DNA of 64,000 bases from Metabacillus bambusae (GCF_017497975.1 NZ_JAGDEL010000011.1:1-64000), one strand, 5' to 3'. Positions 54,340-63,338 are shown, counted from the first letter of the stretch. The notes: generated by a model from the sequence alone, not told the origin. Numbers and translations are program-made.

Positions 54340-55062
54340 TTATAAAACCTTACTCAAAAAGGCTTTTGTTCTTTCTTGTTGTGGTTGATCAAATAGCTGT
54401 TGCGGTTGGTTTTCTTCTACAATATATCCACCGTCCATAAAAATAACACGATCACCCACTTCTTTTGCAAAACCCATTTCATGTGTGACGACTACCATTG
54501 TCATTCCCTCTTTAGCAAGCTGTTTCATAACCTCTAATACTTCACCGACCATTTCTGGGTCTAAAGCTGATGTGGGTTCATCAAATAACATGATTTTTGG
54601 TTCCATTGCCAAAGCTCTCGCGATGGCTACCCGTTGTTTTTGTCCACCTGATAATGAATTTGGATAGGCATAAGCCTTTTCCTCTAATCCTACCTTACGA
54701 AGCAAAGATAAGCCCTTTTCCTTCGCTTGCTCTGCATTAAGTTTCTTCACTTTAATCGGGGCTAAAATAATATTCTCAAGAACCGTCTTATGTGGAAATA
54801 GATTAAATTGTTGAAAGACCATTCCAACATCCTCGCGAATTTTATTTATATTTGTTTGTTTATCCGTTAGATCGATTCCATCGATGATAACTTGACCACC
54901 TGTAATAGATTCAAGTAAATTGAGACAACGTAAAAACGTCGATTTTCCAGATCCAGAGGGTCCGATAACGACAACAACCTCTTGTGGTTTAATTTCTACA
55001 TTGATATCCTTTAGGACTTCATTTACTCCAAATGACTTTTTCAATTGTTTTACGGTTATCAT
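54340..55062 (-). CDS. Amino-acid ABC transporter ATPase (GlnQ/ArtM type)
   Basis: A 240-residue polar amino-acid importer ATPase: Walker [10 protein letters not shown] (34-42), Q-loop [12 protein letters not shown], signature LSGGQKQR, Walker [15 protein letters not shown]-loop VVTHEMGFA. The start overlaps the permease stop by four bases. Together with the permease and binding protein upstream it forms a polar/basic amino-acid importer. Confidence 0.9.
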   Translation of the reverse strand: MITVKQLKKSFGVNEVLKDINVEIKPQEVVVVIGPSGSGKSTFLRCLNLLESITGGQVIIDGIDLTDKQTNINKIREDVGMVFQQFNLFPHKTVLENIILAPIKVKKLNAEQAKEKGLSLLRKVGLEEKAYAYPNSLSGGQKQRVAIARALAMEPKIMLFDEPTSALDPEMVGEVLEVMKQLAKEGMTMVVVTHEMGFAKEVGDRVIFMDGGYIVEENQPQQLFDQPQQERTKAFLSKVL

Positions 55063-55616
55063 TCAGTCTTCAGCCTTCTTTCTAGTAAATTAAGCAGGAA
55101 GCTTAGTGATAGAGTTAGTACTAAATAAATCAGTGCAACCGTAATATATGGCTCCCATACACGGTAATATTGACTTGACATTGCTCGTCCCCAATACATG
55201 ATTTCTGGTGCTGCAACAACAGATATCAAAGATGAGTCTTTTATTAGAACAATAAACTCATTTCCAAAAGGAGGAATCATACGTTTAATCGCTTGAGGTA
55301 AGATGACATGTGTCATTGCTTGAACATTATTCATCCCCAGTGAACGCGCCGCTTCCATCTGTCCGCGATCAATCGATTGAATTCCTCCTCTAAAAATTTC
55401 AGCAATATAGGCTGCTGCGTTTAATGAAAGCGCGATAATCCCTGCAGCTATTCCATTTGTTTCACCAGTAAATAATGGCACCACACCAAAGTGGACAATT
55501 AAAATTTGAACAAATAATGGTGTTCCTCGAAAGAAAATAATGTACCATTTAAAAGGAAGCGCTAGCAATTTGTTATTCAGCATTTTTCCAAGACCAATAC
55601 CAAGTCCAAGAATCAT
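55059..55616 (-). CDS. Amino-acid ABC transporter permease, start codon lost at repeat junction
   Basis: A polar amino-acid permease with EAA loop [29 protein letters not shown]. The first ATG in frame (55616) lies inside membrane helix 1 and has no good ribosome-binding site. The frame continues upstream to 55701 with normal family N-terminal sequence (FDIIIEYAPFLLKGTLLTIG), but a family-A repeat begins exactly there. No ATG, GTG or TTG lies in frame between the stop at 55719-55721 and 55616. Only ATT codons could serve as a natural start. The gene is either 5'-truncated and inactive, or translated from a non-canonical start. Confidence 0.75.
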   Translation of the reverse strand: MILGLGIGLGKMLNNKLLALPFKWYIIFFRGTPLFVQILIVHFGVVPLFTGETNGIAAGIIALSLNAAAYIAEIFRGGIQSIDRGQMEAARSLGMNNVQAMTHVILPQAIKRMIPPFGNEFIVLIKDSSLISVVAAPEIMYWGRAMSSQYYRVWEPYITVALIYLVLTLSLSFLLNLLERRLKTE

Positions 55617-55700
55617 GCCTATAATAATCCCTGCGAGAGATAAACCTATCGTTAATAATGTCCCTTTAAGTAAAAATGGAGCATATTCAATAATAATATC

Positions 55701-55813
55701 AAAGCGAAAGCACCTTGATCAGCTCTGAAAAATAAGACACTCATCAATTGAAGATGTCTTTACCATCAATTCATGAGTGGCTTATGACTCCGGTGAGCGA
55801 GGCGCTGGAGCTA
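55701..55813. repeat. Interspersed palindromic repeat, family A copy at the permease 5' end
   Basis: Starts AAAGCGAAAGCACCTTGATC, contains an AATTGAAGATGTCTTTACC...inverted core and ends GCGAGGCGCTGGAGCT. The left end coincides with the point where the permease start codon should be. Confidence 0.75.
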
Positions 55814-55854
55814 TAATTTTCATAAAAACCATCAATTACTTACTTTAAGGAAAA

Positions 55855-55892
55855 AAATTGCGTAGCACCTTATTAAGGATGGTACGCAATTT
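55855..55892 (-). terminator. Strong terminator between binding protein and permease genes
   Basis: Arms AAATTGCGTA and TACGCAATTT with inner CACC/GGATG pairing, followed on the minus strand by TTTTTT. It separates the binding-protein gene from the permease and ATPase genes. Confidence 0.85.
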
Positions 55893-55902
55893 ATATTGTC
55901 CT

Positions 55903-56727
55903 TTATTGCTGTGCCTTTAAGTTTTCAACATCTGGATCAGAACCAAACCATTCATTGTATATTTCTGTATATTTCCCATTATCTAATACTTGATTAATAG
56001 CCTCATCAAATTCTGTTTTCAATTCGCTTCCTTTAGGAAACATTAATCCGTAGTATTCTGCATCAAAACTATCTTCATCTTCAACGACAGTTAATTTTTT
56101 GTCAGGATTATTTTTAACATATTCTTCAACTACAGTATTATCAGCAACTACTGCATCTGCTCCACCACTATTAAGCTCCATTATTGCTAGATTATTATTT
56201 TCAAATTTTTTAACTTTAGGATTATTCTCTCCTACAATACTATCAACAGCTTCTTGACCAGTTGTTCCTGTTTGAACAGCAATTACTTTGTCCTTTAAAT
56301 CGGCCGCAGTCTTAATATCACTGCCTTCAGGCACTAGAATTTTGTTTGTTGATAAGAAATATGGTACTGAAAAGTCATATGTTTGCTTGCGGTCATCATT
56401 TATTGTTATTGCCGATAAACCTATATCTGCTATCTCATCTTTTACTTCTACGAATAATGGATCCCAACCTACATTTACAACTTCGACTTCATAACCAGCC
56501 TCTTTTGCAACAGCTTGAATAAAATCAATATCAAAGCCAACGACTTCTCCCTTATCCTGATATTCAAATGGTGCATAATTTGCTTCTGTTGCAACTCTTA
56601 GTATCTTTTTCTCTTCTCCAGAATCGTTACCTTCTCCACCTGAAGTCTCCTGACTAGTTCCACAAGCAGATAAAATCATCATAAATGCAAGTATGAATCC
56701 TAATGTAAACAACCCTTTTTTCATCAT
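55903..56727 (-). CDS. Amino-acid ABC transporter substrate-binding lipoprotein
   Basis: A 274-residue lipoprotein (lipobox ILSAC, Cys22) of family 3 solute-binding proteins. Mature start LRVATEANYAPFEYQDKGEVVGFDIDFIQAVAKEAG, then AITINDDRKQTYDFSVPYF and IAVQTGTTGQEAV, typical of basic or polar amino-acid binders (ArtP/GlnH/TcyA group). Starts after AAAGGGGGAAATT; either of two adjacent ATGs may be used. First gene of the importer cluster. Confidence 0.88.
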   Translation of the reverse strand: MMKKGLFTLGFILAFMMILSACGTSQETSGGEGNDSGEEKKILRVATEANYAPFEYQDKGEVVGFDIDFIQAVAKEAGYEVEVVNVGWDPLFVEVKDEIADIGLSAITINDDRKQTYDFSVPYFLSTNKILVPEGSDIKTAADLKDKVIAVQTGTTGQEAVDSIVGENNPKVKKFENNNLAIMELNSGGADAVVADNTVVEEYVKNNPDKKLTVVEDEDSFDAEYYGLMFPKGSELKTEFDEAINQVLDNGKYTEIYNEWFGSDPDVENLKAQQ

Positions 56728-57108
56728 AATTTCCCCCTTTGGTTATTATTGTAATTTAATAATTCAGAAAACTATAATTACTATGTAGCCTACTCTCATT
56801 CATTATAAACAACTTTTAATTTATTACATTTGTTATCATGTGCCATGATATAACATATGCTTGTATGAAGTATATCAGTATATGTATTTAAATACAATAT
56901 AATGTATAAAAATCTTTTATTAGAATAGGGTTTATTTTCAATCTTTTTTTAAAAAACTTCAACTTTCCCTCTAATTTTAAGAATTTGTAGAAAACTGTCA
57001 ATCTTTTTGTGAGTTTACCTGACGCTAATTATTATTAAATAATAAATAATCAATGTTATAAAATCACTAATATTTATGCACATTAAAAATGTATATTCCA
57101 TGGTTTAC
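56728..57108. other. AT-rich intergenic region upstream of the amino-acid importer
   Basis: Strongly AT-rich and rich in TATA-like sequences. I could not single out one promoter, and recognised no riboswitch or ORF. Confidence 0.4.
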
Positions 57109-57172
57109 CAGGCACTAGGAGCTGGATGCCTAGCGCTTATCCACAGTACTAGAATTTTATTATTTCCTGGAC
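57109..57172. repeat. Family A right-end fragment
   Basis: Carries only CACTAGGAGCTGGATGCC, AGCGCTTATCCACAGTAC and AGAATTTTATTATTTCCTGGAC, the right extension seen at 8160-8222, without the left half. Confidence 0.65.
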
Positions 57173-57181
57173 ATTAAAAAA

Positions 57182-57207
57182 GGCTGCTGGCTAAAATGCC
57201 AACAACC
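57182..57207 (-). terminator. Terminator of the SAM-riboswitch sugar-transporter operon
   Basis: GGCTGCTGGC pairs with GCCAACAACC through two wobble pairs; on the minus strand six T follow. It lies 55 bases beyond the permease stop. Confidence 0.7.
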
Positions 57208-57261
57208 TCTCTTACGTAATCTCCAAAGCAAGTTTACTGCTAGATATCCGATAATCCCCGT

Positions 57262-58263
57262 TTATTTTGTTTTATAATACGTAAGTGCCAGTGCAAACGC
57301 AAGTACTGTACCTTTTACAATATCCATTGCATAGTAAGGTACTGACATCATAACTAGACCATTTTGAAGAATTCCAATTAACACTGCTCCAATAAATGTA
57401 CCAAACGCATTTGGCTTTCCCGCTCCTAGTACTGAGAAACCAATAAATGCTGCAGCAACAGAGTCCATTAAGTATGGGGAACCAGCATTAATTTCTGCTG
57501 TCATAACACGAGATGCTAGAACGATTCCACCAATTGATGCAAAAAGAGCAGATAATAGATAAGCTGCTATCTTATACTTATTAACTGGAATTCCTGATAA
57601 TCTTGCCGCTTCGATATTCCCACCAATCACATACATGTATCTCCCATGCTTTGTATAGGTAAGAAAAATGTGTACAACCACTACAACAATGACCATAATC
57701 AGGATAATCCAAGGAACTTGACCAATTTTCTCAAATATAGGGCTAATGATTCCTGCTGAAAACGTTCCATCAGGCATCACCATATTTTGCGAAACAGTTG
57801 CACCCTTTGTGTATGTGAGTGCAATTCCTTGTACAATAAACATTGTCGCTAATGTAATTAGCATATCTGGAACCTTGAGTTTCACAATAATAAATGAATT
57901 TAACACTCCTACAAGTAATGATGCCACAATGGCTGACAATATCGCAATAAGCGTGTTTTGAGAAAACCACACAAACATTGAAATAACAATTGCATTTGAT
58001 AATGATGCCACTGATCCAACTGACAAATCAAAACCATTTACAGATAACGAGATCGTAATTCCAATTGCGATAATCGTTACAATAGAAATAGAACGTAGTA
58101 TATTAATAAGATTATTGCCTTGAATAAATGTTGGATTAGATGTAGCAAAAACTATAATGAGAATAAAAATTGTTAAAATTGTTCCATATTTATATAAAAA
58201 TTGAAAAAGATCAAATGTCCTTTTTGAAGGATTACTCGCTTGTACAGGATTTGATTGATTCAT
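57262..58263 (-). CDS. Sugar ABC transporter permease (RbsC family)
   Basis: A 333-residue permease with about ten hydrophobic segments. Signatures are SVNGFDLSVGSVASLSNAIV (about 76-95) and YVIGGNIEAARLSGIPVNKYKIAAYLLSALFASIGGIVLASR (about 211-252), as in RbsC/AraH/XylH. GGAGGCAACTAAGG precedes the ATG, two bases after the ATPase stop. Third gene of the operon under the SAM riboswitch. Confidence 0.85.
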   Translation of the reverse strand: MNQSNPVQASNPSKRTFDLFQFLYKYGTILTIFILIIVFATSNPTFIQGNNLINILRSISIVTIIAIGITISLSVNGFDLSVGSVASLSNAIVISMFVWFSQNTLIAILSAIVASLLVGVLNSFIIVKLKVPDMLITLATMFIVQGIALTYTKGATVSQNMVMPDGTFSAGIISPIFEKIGQVPWIILIMVIVVVVVHIFLTYTKHGRYMYVIGGNIEAARLSGIPVNKYKIAAYLLSALFASIGGIVLASRVMTAEINAGSPYLMDSVAAAFIGFSVLGAGKPNAFGTFIGAVLIGILQNGLVMMSVPYYAMDIVKGTVLAFALALTYYKTK

Positions 58264-58265
58264 CC

Positions 58266-59774
58266 TTAGTTGCCTCCTGTTGAATAAAATAATAGCTCTT
58301 CTTCATTGGTTAAGTCAGTTTCTAATTCTTTAGCAACCTGTCCATCATATAAAACATATAATCGATTGGTAATCCCAATTATTTCTGATAACTCAGAGGA
58401 GGCATAGATAATCGCTTTCCCTCTTTGTGCCAGCTCACATATTAGCTCAAAAATATCCTTTTTCGCTCCTACATCCACGCCTTTAGTCGGCTCGTCAAAG
58501 ATATAAACGTCTGCATCAGCTATTAACCATTTACCTATGGCAATTTTTTGTTGATTACCACCAGACAGATTTTGGACTTTTGCTTCTTCTGAAGGTGTTT
58601 TAATCCCTAGACTTTCAATAAGCTCTAATGCCTTTTGCTTTTCTGCCTTTCGATCTAAGAAACTAAAAGGCTTTGTAAAAGCGCCTAAGTTTGCTGCGGT
58701 TAGATTGGTTGCAACTGACTCCATCACAAGAATACCTTCTTTTCTTCTTTCCTCAGGTACTAATGCAATTCCTTGCTTTACTGCTTGATATGGATTTGAT
58801 AAAGTTAACACCTTACCTCGTAGTTTTATCTCACCTGACTTTATTTTAGCTTCGCCGAATAAAGCTTTACATAATTCTGTTTTACCAGCTCCAACTAAGC
58901 CTGCAACTCCAACAATTTCACCTTTATGAACTGACAGAGAAATATTCCTTATTTTATCCGCATCTGAAAGAGTGTTTACCTCAAAAATCGTTTCACCAAT
59001 TTGAGAAGGTTTTTTCGGGAATTGTTCTTGTAATTCTCTACCTAACATGTGTTCCACTACCTTGCCTGTCGAGGTATCAGCAACAAACTCATGTGTAACT
59101 AGCTTACCGTTCCTCATAATTGTAATTTCATCACAGATCTCAAAAATTTCCGGGAGCCTGTGGGAAATAAAGATGATTCCTACATTCTTACCTTTAAGCT
59201 CTTGTACAATCCTGAACAACTCTTTTGTTTCTGAATGGCTAAGTGGGGCTGTCGGTTCATCTAATATAAGAAATTTACAATCTGTGGAGACTGTTCTAGC
59301 AATCAGTACCATTTGTTTTTCTGCCAAGGTTAACTCGCTAACCAATTTTTTTGAGGAGACATGAATGTTTAGGCTCTTCAAAATAACTGTTGCTTTATTA
59401 TGAAGATCCTTCCACCTTACAAATTGTCTTTTCCCCATCTCATTAACAGTATTTGAAAGCATAATATTTTCACCTACTGTTAAATTTGGAATGAGCGCCG
59501 TATCTACCTCTTGGTGAACAATTTGAATACCATAGCCTTGCGCTTCCTTTGGGGTACGTATATTTGTTTTATTATCATCAATTAAGATCTCACCAGTGTA
59601 ATGGTCATATGCACCTGATAAAACCTTCATTAACGTTGATTTCCCTGCACCATTTGCTCCAATGAGAGCATGGGTTGTACCACTTTTCATTGTAAAATCT
59701 ACAGAATCTAATGCCCTTACACCAGGAAATTCGATCGAGATTTCTTTCATTTTTAATACTGTATGAATCATCAT
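58266..59774 (-). CDS. Sugar ABC transporter ATPase, double domain (RbsA/MglA family)
   Basis: A 502-residue protein with two ABC domains. Domain 1: Walker A GANGAGKST (about 38-46), Walker B FLILDEPTAPLS, H-loop FISHRLPE. Domain 2: GLVGAGKTE, LSGGNQQKIAIGKWL, VYIFDEPTKGVDVG. Walker A of domain 2 ends KTE, as is usual in this family. Starts behind GAGGAGGTAA at either of two adjacent ATGs. A hairpin with a T-rich tail (59875-59906) separates it from the binding-protein gene. Confidence 0.87.
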   Translation of the reverse strand: MMIHTVLKMKEISIEFPGVRALDSVDFTMKSGTTHALIGANGAGKSTLMKVLSGAYDHYTGEILIDDNKTNIRTPKEAQGYGIQIVHQEVDTALIPNLTVGENIMLSNTVNEMGKRQFVRWKDLHNKATVILKSLNIHVSSKKLVSELTLAEKQMVLIARTVSTDCKFLILDEPTAPLSHSETKELFRIVQELKGKNVGIIFISHRLPEIFEICDEITIMRNGKLVTHEFVADTSTGKVVEHMLGRELQEQFPKKPSQIGETIFEVNTLSDADKIRNISLSVHKGEIVGVAGLVGAGKTELCKALFGEAKIKSGEIKLRGKVLTLSNPYQAVKQGIALVPEERRKEGILVMESVATNLTAANLGAFTKPFSFLDRKAEKQKALELIESLGIKTPSEEAKVQNLSGGNQQKIAIGKWLIADADVYIFDEPTKGVDVGAKKDIFELICELAQRGKAIIYASSELSEIIGITNRLYVLYDGQVAKELETDLTNEEELLFYSTGGN

Positions 59775-59874
59775 TTACCTCCTCTGATGTTAATGGAGAA
59801 AATTTTGCTATTATTCTATCAAAAGCTATTTTTCATCTGTGGAGATTTCTACCAGTATATGGGGGATAAAAGCA

Positions 59875-59906
59875 AACACCCTCTTATACTAGACAAAGAG
59901 AGTGTT
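59875..59906 (-). terminator. Intra-operon hairpin between binding-protein and ATPase genes
   Basis: AACACCCTCTT pairs with AAGAGAGTGTT (one mismatch); on the minus strand TTTGCTTTTAT follows. It may lower expression of the ATPase and permease relative to the binding protein. Confidence 0.65.
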
Positions 59907-59932
59907 CGCTCATTTTCTTCATAGAATAGATC

Positions 59933-61060
59933 TTACTTTTTATAATACTCTTTTAATGTCTTCATCCAATCCTCTTCAAATGCCGTAGACTGTCCCCAAC
60001 CTTCAACAGTATCTGCAAGATTTACCATATTAATAGGCTCATCTGATTTCCCTAATTCTTCTCCAGAAATAAGTGATGCTTCAAGGTTATACGTTGCTGG
60101 AGTTTCTTCACCAGCTAGCTTTTTAGCTAACAATCTCATGTCAACTGCTCCAATTAACTTTGGATCTACTGCTGCTGTATATTTCCAAGAACTACTACCA
60201 TCCTGCATTTCTTGTAGATCTGCATTCGAAACATCAATACCATAAATCTTAATTTCATCTCTACCAGCTTCTTTAATTGCACGTGCTGCACCGATTGCAA
60301 ATGCATCCCATGTCGCAAAGATTACATCAATTTCACCTTTAGGATGTTTATTAAGCATTGCTGCTACAGCATTTTGCGTTTTTACAGAAGTATCTGCTGC
60401 TGCCACTCCAAAGCGCTCAATTTCTTTAATACCAGAATTACTTGCTAATTTTTCTTGGTAAACTTTATTACGTCTAACCATTGGAGGGAAACCGTCTACC
60501 CAGAGATACACAATATTCGCTTCTCCATTAGTATCTTTAATAAGTTGGTCTAATGCTAATGTTGCAAGTGCTTCATCATCCTGAGATGTTAATGTTACAT
60601 TTTCAATTTGCGCTAATTTTTCCGTTGAATCAAATGTAACAACACTTTTCCCAGCATCAACTAGTTTTTGAACCGCATCAACAGTTGCAGCGTCATCTCC
60701 GTGAGAAATAATAAATCCATCATAATCTTCTTCTAGTCCTTGTGCTATGGCATCATGAAATTTTGCCGTGTCTCCATTAGCTGTAAATACATCTACTTGA
60801 AAGCCTAATGCTTCTCCTTCTTCCTTCGCACCAGCTAAAAATTGTGCTGTATGATCATCTCCACCGATTTTGCGGATGACTTTAATCTTTGCACCCTCAC
60901 CACCAGCAAAGCGTTCTGGAACATTCTCTAATGAAACATCAGGGTTGCCTTTCCCTTTTTCAGGTTCAGTTGTTTCTCCATTATTTGAAGCACAACCTGT
61001 TAGTAATAGTGTAAATACTAGAATAAAAATAAATGCAGAGTGAAAAATTTTGTTTTTCAT
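59933..61060 (-). CDS. Sugar-binding lipoprotein of the SAM-riboswitch ABC transporter
   Basis: A 375-residue lipoprotein (lipobox LLTGC, Cys23) of the periplasmic-binding-protein type I (RbsB-like) family. The mature domain begins IKVIRKIGGDDHTAQFLAGAKEEGEALGFQVDVF and continues AIAQGLEEDYDGFIISHGDDAATVDAVQKLVDAGKSVVTFDS and IFATWDAFAIGAARAIKEAG. The C-terminal tail is longer than in RbsB. Starts after AAAGGGGAGTTTACAATC. First gene after the SAM riboswitch, so a sulfur-containing sugar such as methylthioribose is a reasonable ligand hypothesis. Confidence 0.83.
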   Translation of the reverse strand: MKNKIFHSAFIFILVFTLLLTGCASNNGETTEPEKGKGNPDVSLENVPERFAGGEGAKIKVIRKIGGDDHTAQFLAGAKEEGEALGFQVDVFTANGDTAKFHDAIAQGLEEDYDGFIISHGDDAATVDAVQKLVDAGKSVVTFDSTEKLAQIENVTLTSQDDEALATLALDQLIKDTNGEANIVYLWVDGFPPMVRRNKVYQEKLASNSGIKEIERFGVAAADTSVKTQNAVAAMLNKHPKGEIDVIFATWDAFAIGAARAIKEAGRDEIKIYGIDVSNADLQEMQDGSSSWKYTAAVDPKLIGAVDMRLLAKKLAGEETPATYNLEASLISGEELGKSDEPINMVNLADTVEGWGQSTAFEEDWMKTLKEYYKK

Positions 61061-61148
61061 GATTGTAAACTCCCCTTTTCTTTTTTAATATAATTTTACT
61101 TAGTAACATCTAGGTATTATCTCTATCTAAATAAAGGCCTAGAATACA

Positions 61149-61312
61149 CAAAAAACCTCTCTAAGATAGAGAGGTTTCGCCACAAGTATATATAGGAGTC
61201 TCCTCTCTTATCTTTCAAAACCAAAACGGTTTTGCAGGATTTAGCACCAATTCTATAATAGAACGGTTGCCGGGCGTCATCGGGCCAGTCCCTCTGCCAC
61301 TCTTGATAAGAG
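61149..61312 (-). promoter_or_regulatory. SAM-I (S-box) riboswitch with terminator
   Basis: On the minus strand the aptamer starts CTCTTATCAAGAGTGGCAGA and continues GGGACTGGCCCGATGACGCC, CGGCAACC, GGTGCTAAATCCTGC. P1 closes with GATAAGAG; arms 61305-61312 and 61205-61212. The expression platform is a perfect terminator AAACCTCTCTA/TAGAGAGGTTT (61153-61177) with a T run. The P1 3' strand sequence AGAGAGG is complementary to the terminator 5' arm, giving the antiterminator. SAM binding should therefore switch the transporter operon off. Confidence 0.95.
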
Positions 61313-61349
61313 ATTATATATGCATTTAAGTAAAAGAAAGAATATATAT

Positions 61350-61378
61350 ACTTTAATCGGGTATAGAATTATTGTCAA
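61350..61378 (-). promoter_or_regulatory. Predicted promoter of the SAM-riboswitch operon
   Basis: On the minus strand TTGACA (61373-61378) and TAAAGT (61350-61355), 17 bases apart, about 38 bases upstream of the aptamer. Confidence 0.6.
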
Positions 61379-61411
61379 CTATTTTTTGAATATTTCTATT
61401 TCGAGATAATT

Positions 61412-61630
61412 CAGTTTTTGAAAACTTTGTTGCTATTTACCAAGTAGTGCGGTGTGGTTGATTACAGCGAGAGATGCTCGCTTTCCGCGGGGCGGGCGGT
61501 GAGCCTCCTCGGCGTAAACGCCTGTGGGGTCTCACCTGTCCGCTGCTCCCGCAGGAGTCTCGCAATCCGTTCCAATCAACCTGAATTAGTTTTTGTTTTA
61601 AAAGCAACAATCTCTTAGAAAATTGCCATA
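61412..61630. repeat. MITE-like interspersed repeat, family B copy 4
   Basis: GAAAACTTTGTTGCTATTTACC at one end and AAAGCAACAATCTCTTAGAAAA at the other, with core GCTTTCCGCGGGGCGGGCGG, AAACGCCTG and CTCCCGCAGGAGTCTCGC. It lies between the riboswitch promoter and the next small gene. Confidence 0.8.
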
Positions 61631-61683
61631 CAAAAAAATAAGGAAAGCGCATCATAGCATCACCTTCCTCATTTATCGTTTGA

Positions 61684-61809
61684 TTATTTTTTCTTTTGAC
61701 TTTTCGCACGGTTCGCTTCAAGCTCAGCTGCATACTCTTCTTGAGATTTACCTTGCTTTGCGCTTTCAGACTCTATTTTCCTAAATTTATTATCATTACG
61801 GTTTGGCAT
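61684..61809 (-). CDS. Small charged hydrophilic protein
   Basis: A 41-residue ORF: MPNRNDNKFRKIESESAKQG, then KSQEEYAAELEANRAKSQKKK reading to the stop in short blocks. GGAGGTGGGAAA precedes the ATG, and a hairpin with a T run follows near 61632-61660, so it is probably expressed. Composition resembles small spore proteins or stress peptides; I cannot assign a family. Confidence 0.6.
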   Translation of the reverse strand: MPNRNDNKFRKIESESAKQGKSQEEYAAELEANRAKSQKKK

Positions 61810-61940
61810 TTTCCCACCTCCTTTTTGACTTGGTTATTTTATACTAAAGTGTTATTTTTATCCGTATCACTGTTTGAAAAGTAAAAAAGCATAATACATG
61901 ATCAATGACCATCATTATGCTTTATGGGCATTTCTTTTAC

Positions 61941-63157
61941 CTATCCATTAACCTTAACGCTTTTTTTTGCTGGTTTGTTTAGTACAAGGGGGAGCACAAA
62001 AATCACTCCAATGATCATGCAAATCGCTGAAACCTGATAGGAAACCACAAGACCCACAAGTGTTTTTAATATGCCTGCAAGGCTCATCATTATCACCATT
62101 GCTCCCATAAAAAGTGGTGTCATGATGCCATTTACTCGACCCACAAACGATTCCTCTGCATTTTGGAGAATCATTGTATTAATACTAATTTGGATCGCTG
62201 GCATCATTAATCCGGTAAAAAACTGAGCGATAAGAGTCAACCATAAAATCTCTGAAAACCCAATAACTGAAATCATAAGAGCATTTACGAGCATACCAGC
62301 TGCAAGCATTCGAATAGGTGTCACTTTCTTAGATAATGCTAAGGCAATGCCACCCCATTTATGGCCATGAACCATTGAACAAATTCCTTATTCATATGTA
62401 GCTGTTCGGTCACAATAAAGATACCCAATGGTTGAATTAAACCAACAGCTAACCCTGCTACAAAGAAATTTGCTCCTAAAATCGTTAAAAATCTATTTTT
62501 GGCTACATACTTAAATCCCTGAACAAATTCTTCAACAACTGTTGTTTTCCCCGAAGTTCCTTCCAATTGTTTATCCGCAGGTAAAAATGTAAGGGCAACA
62601 GCTGAAAGCAAGAACATTATCCCTGTAATCGCAATTGATACTTCAATTCCATATTGTTGAAACACCACTGTCCCGATTACGGGCCCTATAATCATAAATA
62701 AAGCAAACATCGTTTGATAAATTGACATTCCCATTTGCAGTTGTTTTTCAGGAACATGCACCTTAAATAGCTTCATACCTGAAGGCTGAGAAAACTGAGA
62801 AAGAATTGAGGAAATAAGCATTGCAAAAAAGACGACCTTCCAGGTTGAGAATATTAACGTGAGTAACACGGCAAAAACAGAAATAGCACTTAAAATATCA
62901 CACCAAACCATCGTTTTCTTCGGCTTCCACCGGTCTGCAAATGTCCCGCCAATGATTGAGAAAATAAAAATCGGTGCAAACTCTGCAACCGAAATCATTG
63001 AGACTGCAAATGGATCTTCGTTTGTTTGCTCCATGACAAATAATAAAACAGAAAAATTCCTTACCCAAATACCAAGCTGCAAGAATAATCCAGAAAATAA
63101 TATCGCTCTAACAAAGCGATTGCTCATAAACTCCTTAAAGCTTGTTTCTTGTTTCAT
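61941..63157 (-). pseudogene. MFS transporter gene with a frameshift
   Basis: Two overlapping reading frames together make one twelve-helix major facilitator. The 5' part (from ATG 63157, GGAGGATAAAAGG upstream) contains the A-motif-like GTFADRWKPKKTMVW and runs to FVQWFMAINGV. The 3' part, ending at 61941, resumes as GIALALSKKV in another frame. One missing base in the GGGGTGG stretch near 62350-62360 would restore the frame. Either a true pseudogene or a sequencing error. Confidence 0.8.
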
Positions 63158-63338
63158 CCTTTTATCCTCCACTATTCAACAATCTAAAATTAATTCACGC
63201 ACCATATATAATAATTCCACTTATCCCAAATAATTCCTTTTATATGATGAAATATCAATTATTTTATCGCTAATCCTGAATACAGATTAAGTAATCATGT
63301 AAGTATATATACTATTATGACAAAATTACCTTAGTAAA

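Noticed and set aside
61437-61733. 98-codon open frame on the minus strand
   Set aside because: It lies mostly inside a family-B repeat and overlaps the supported 41-residue gene at 61684-61809. There is no ribosome-binding site and no protein-like sequence.
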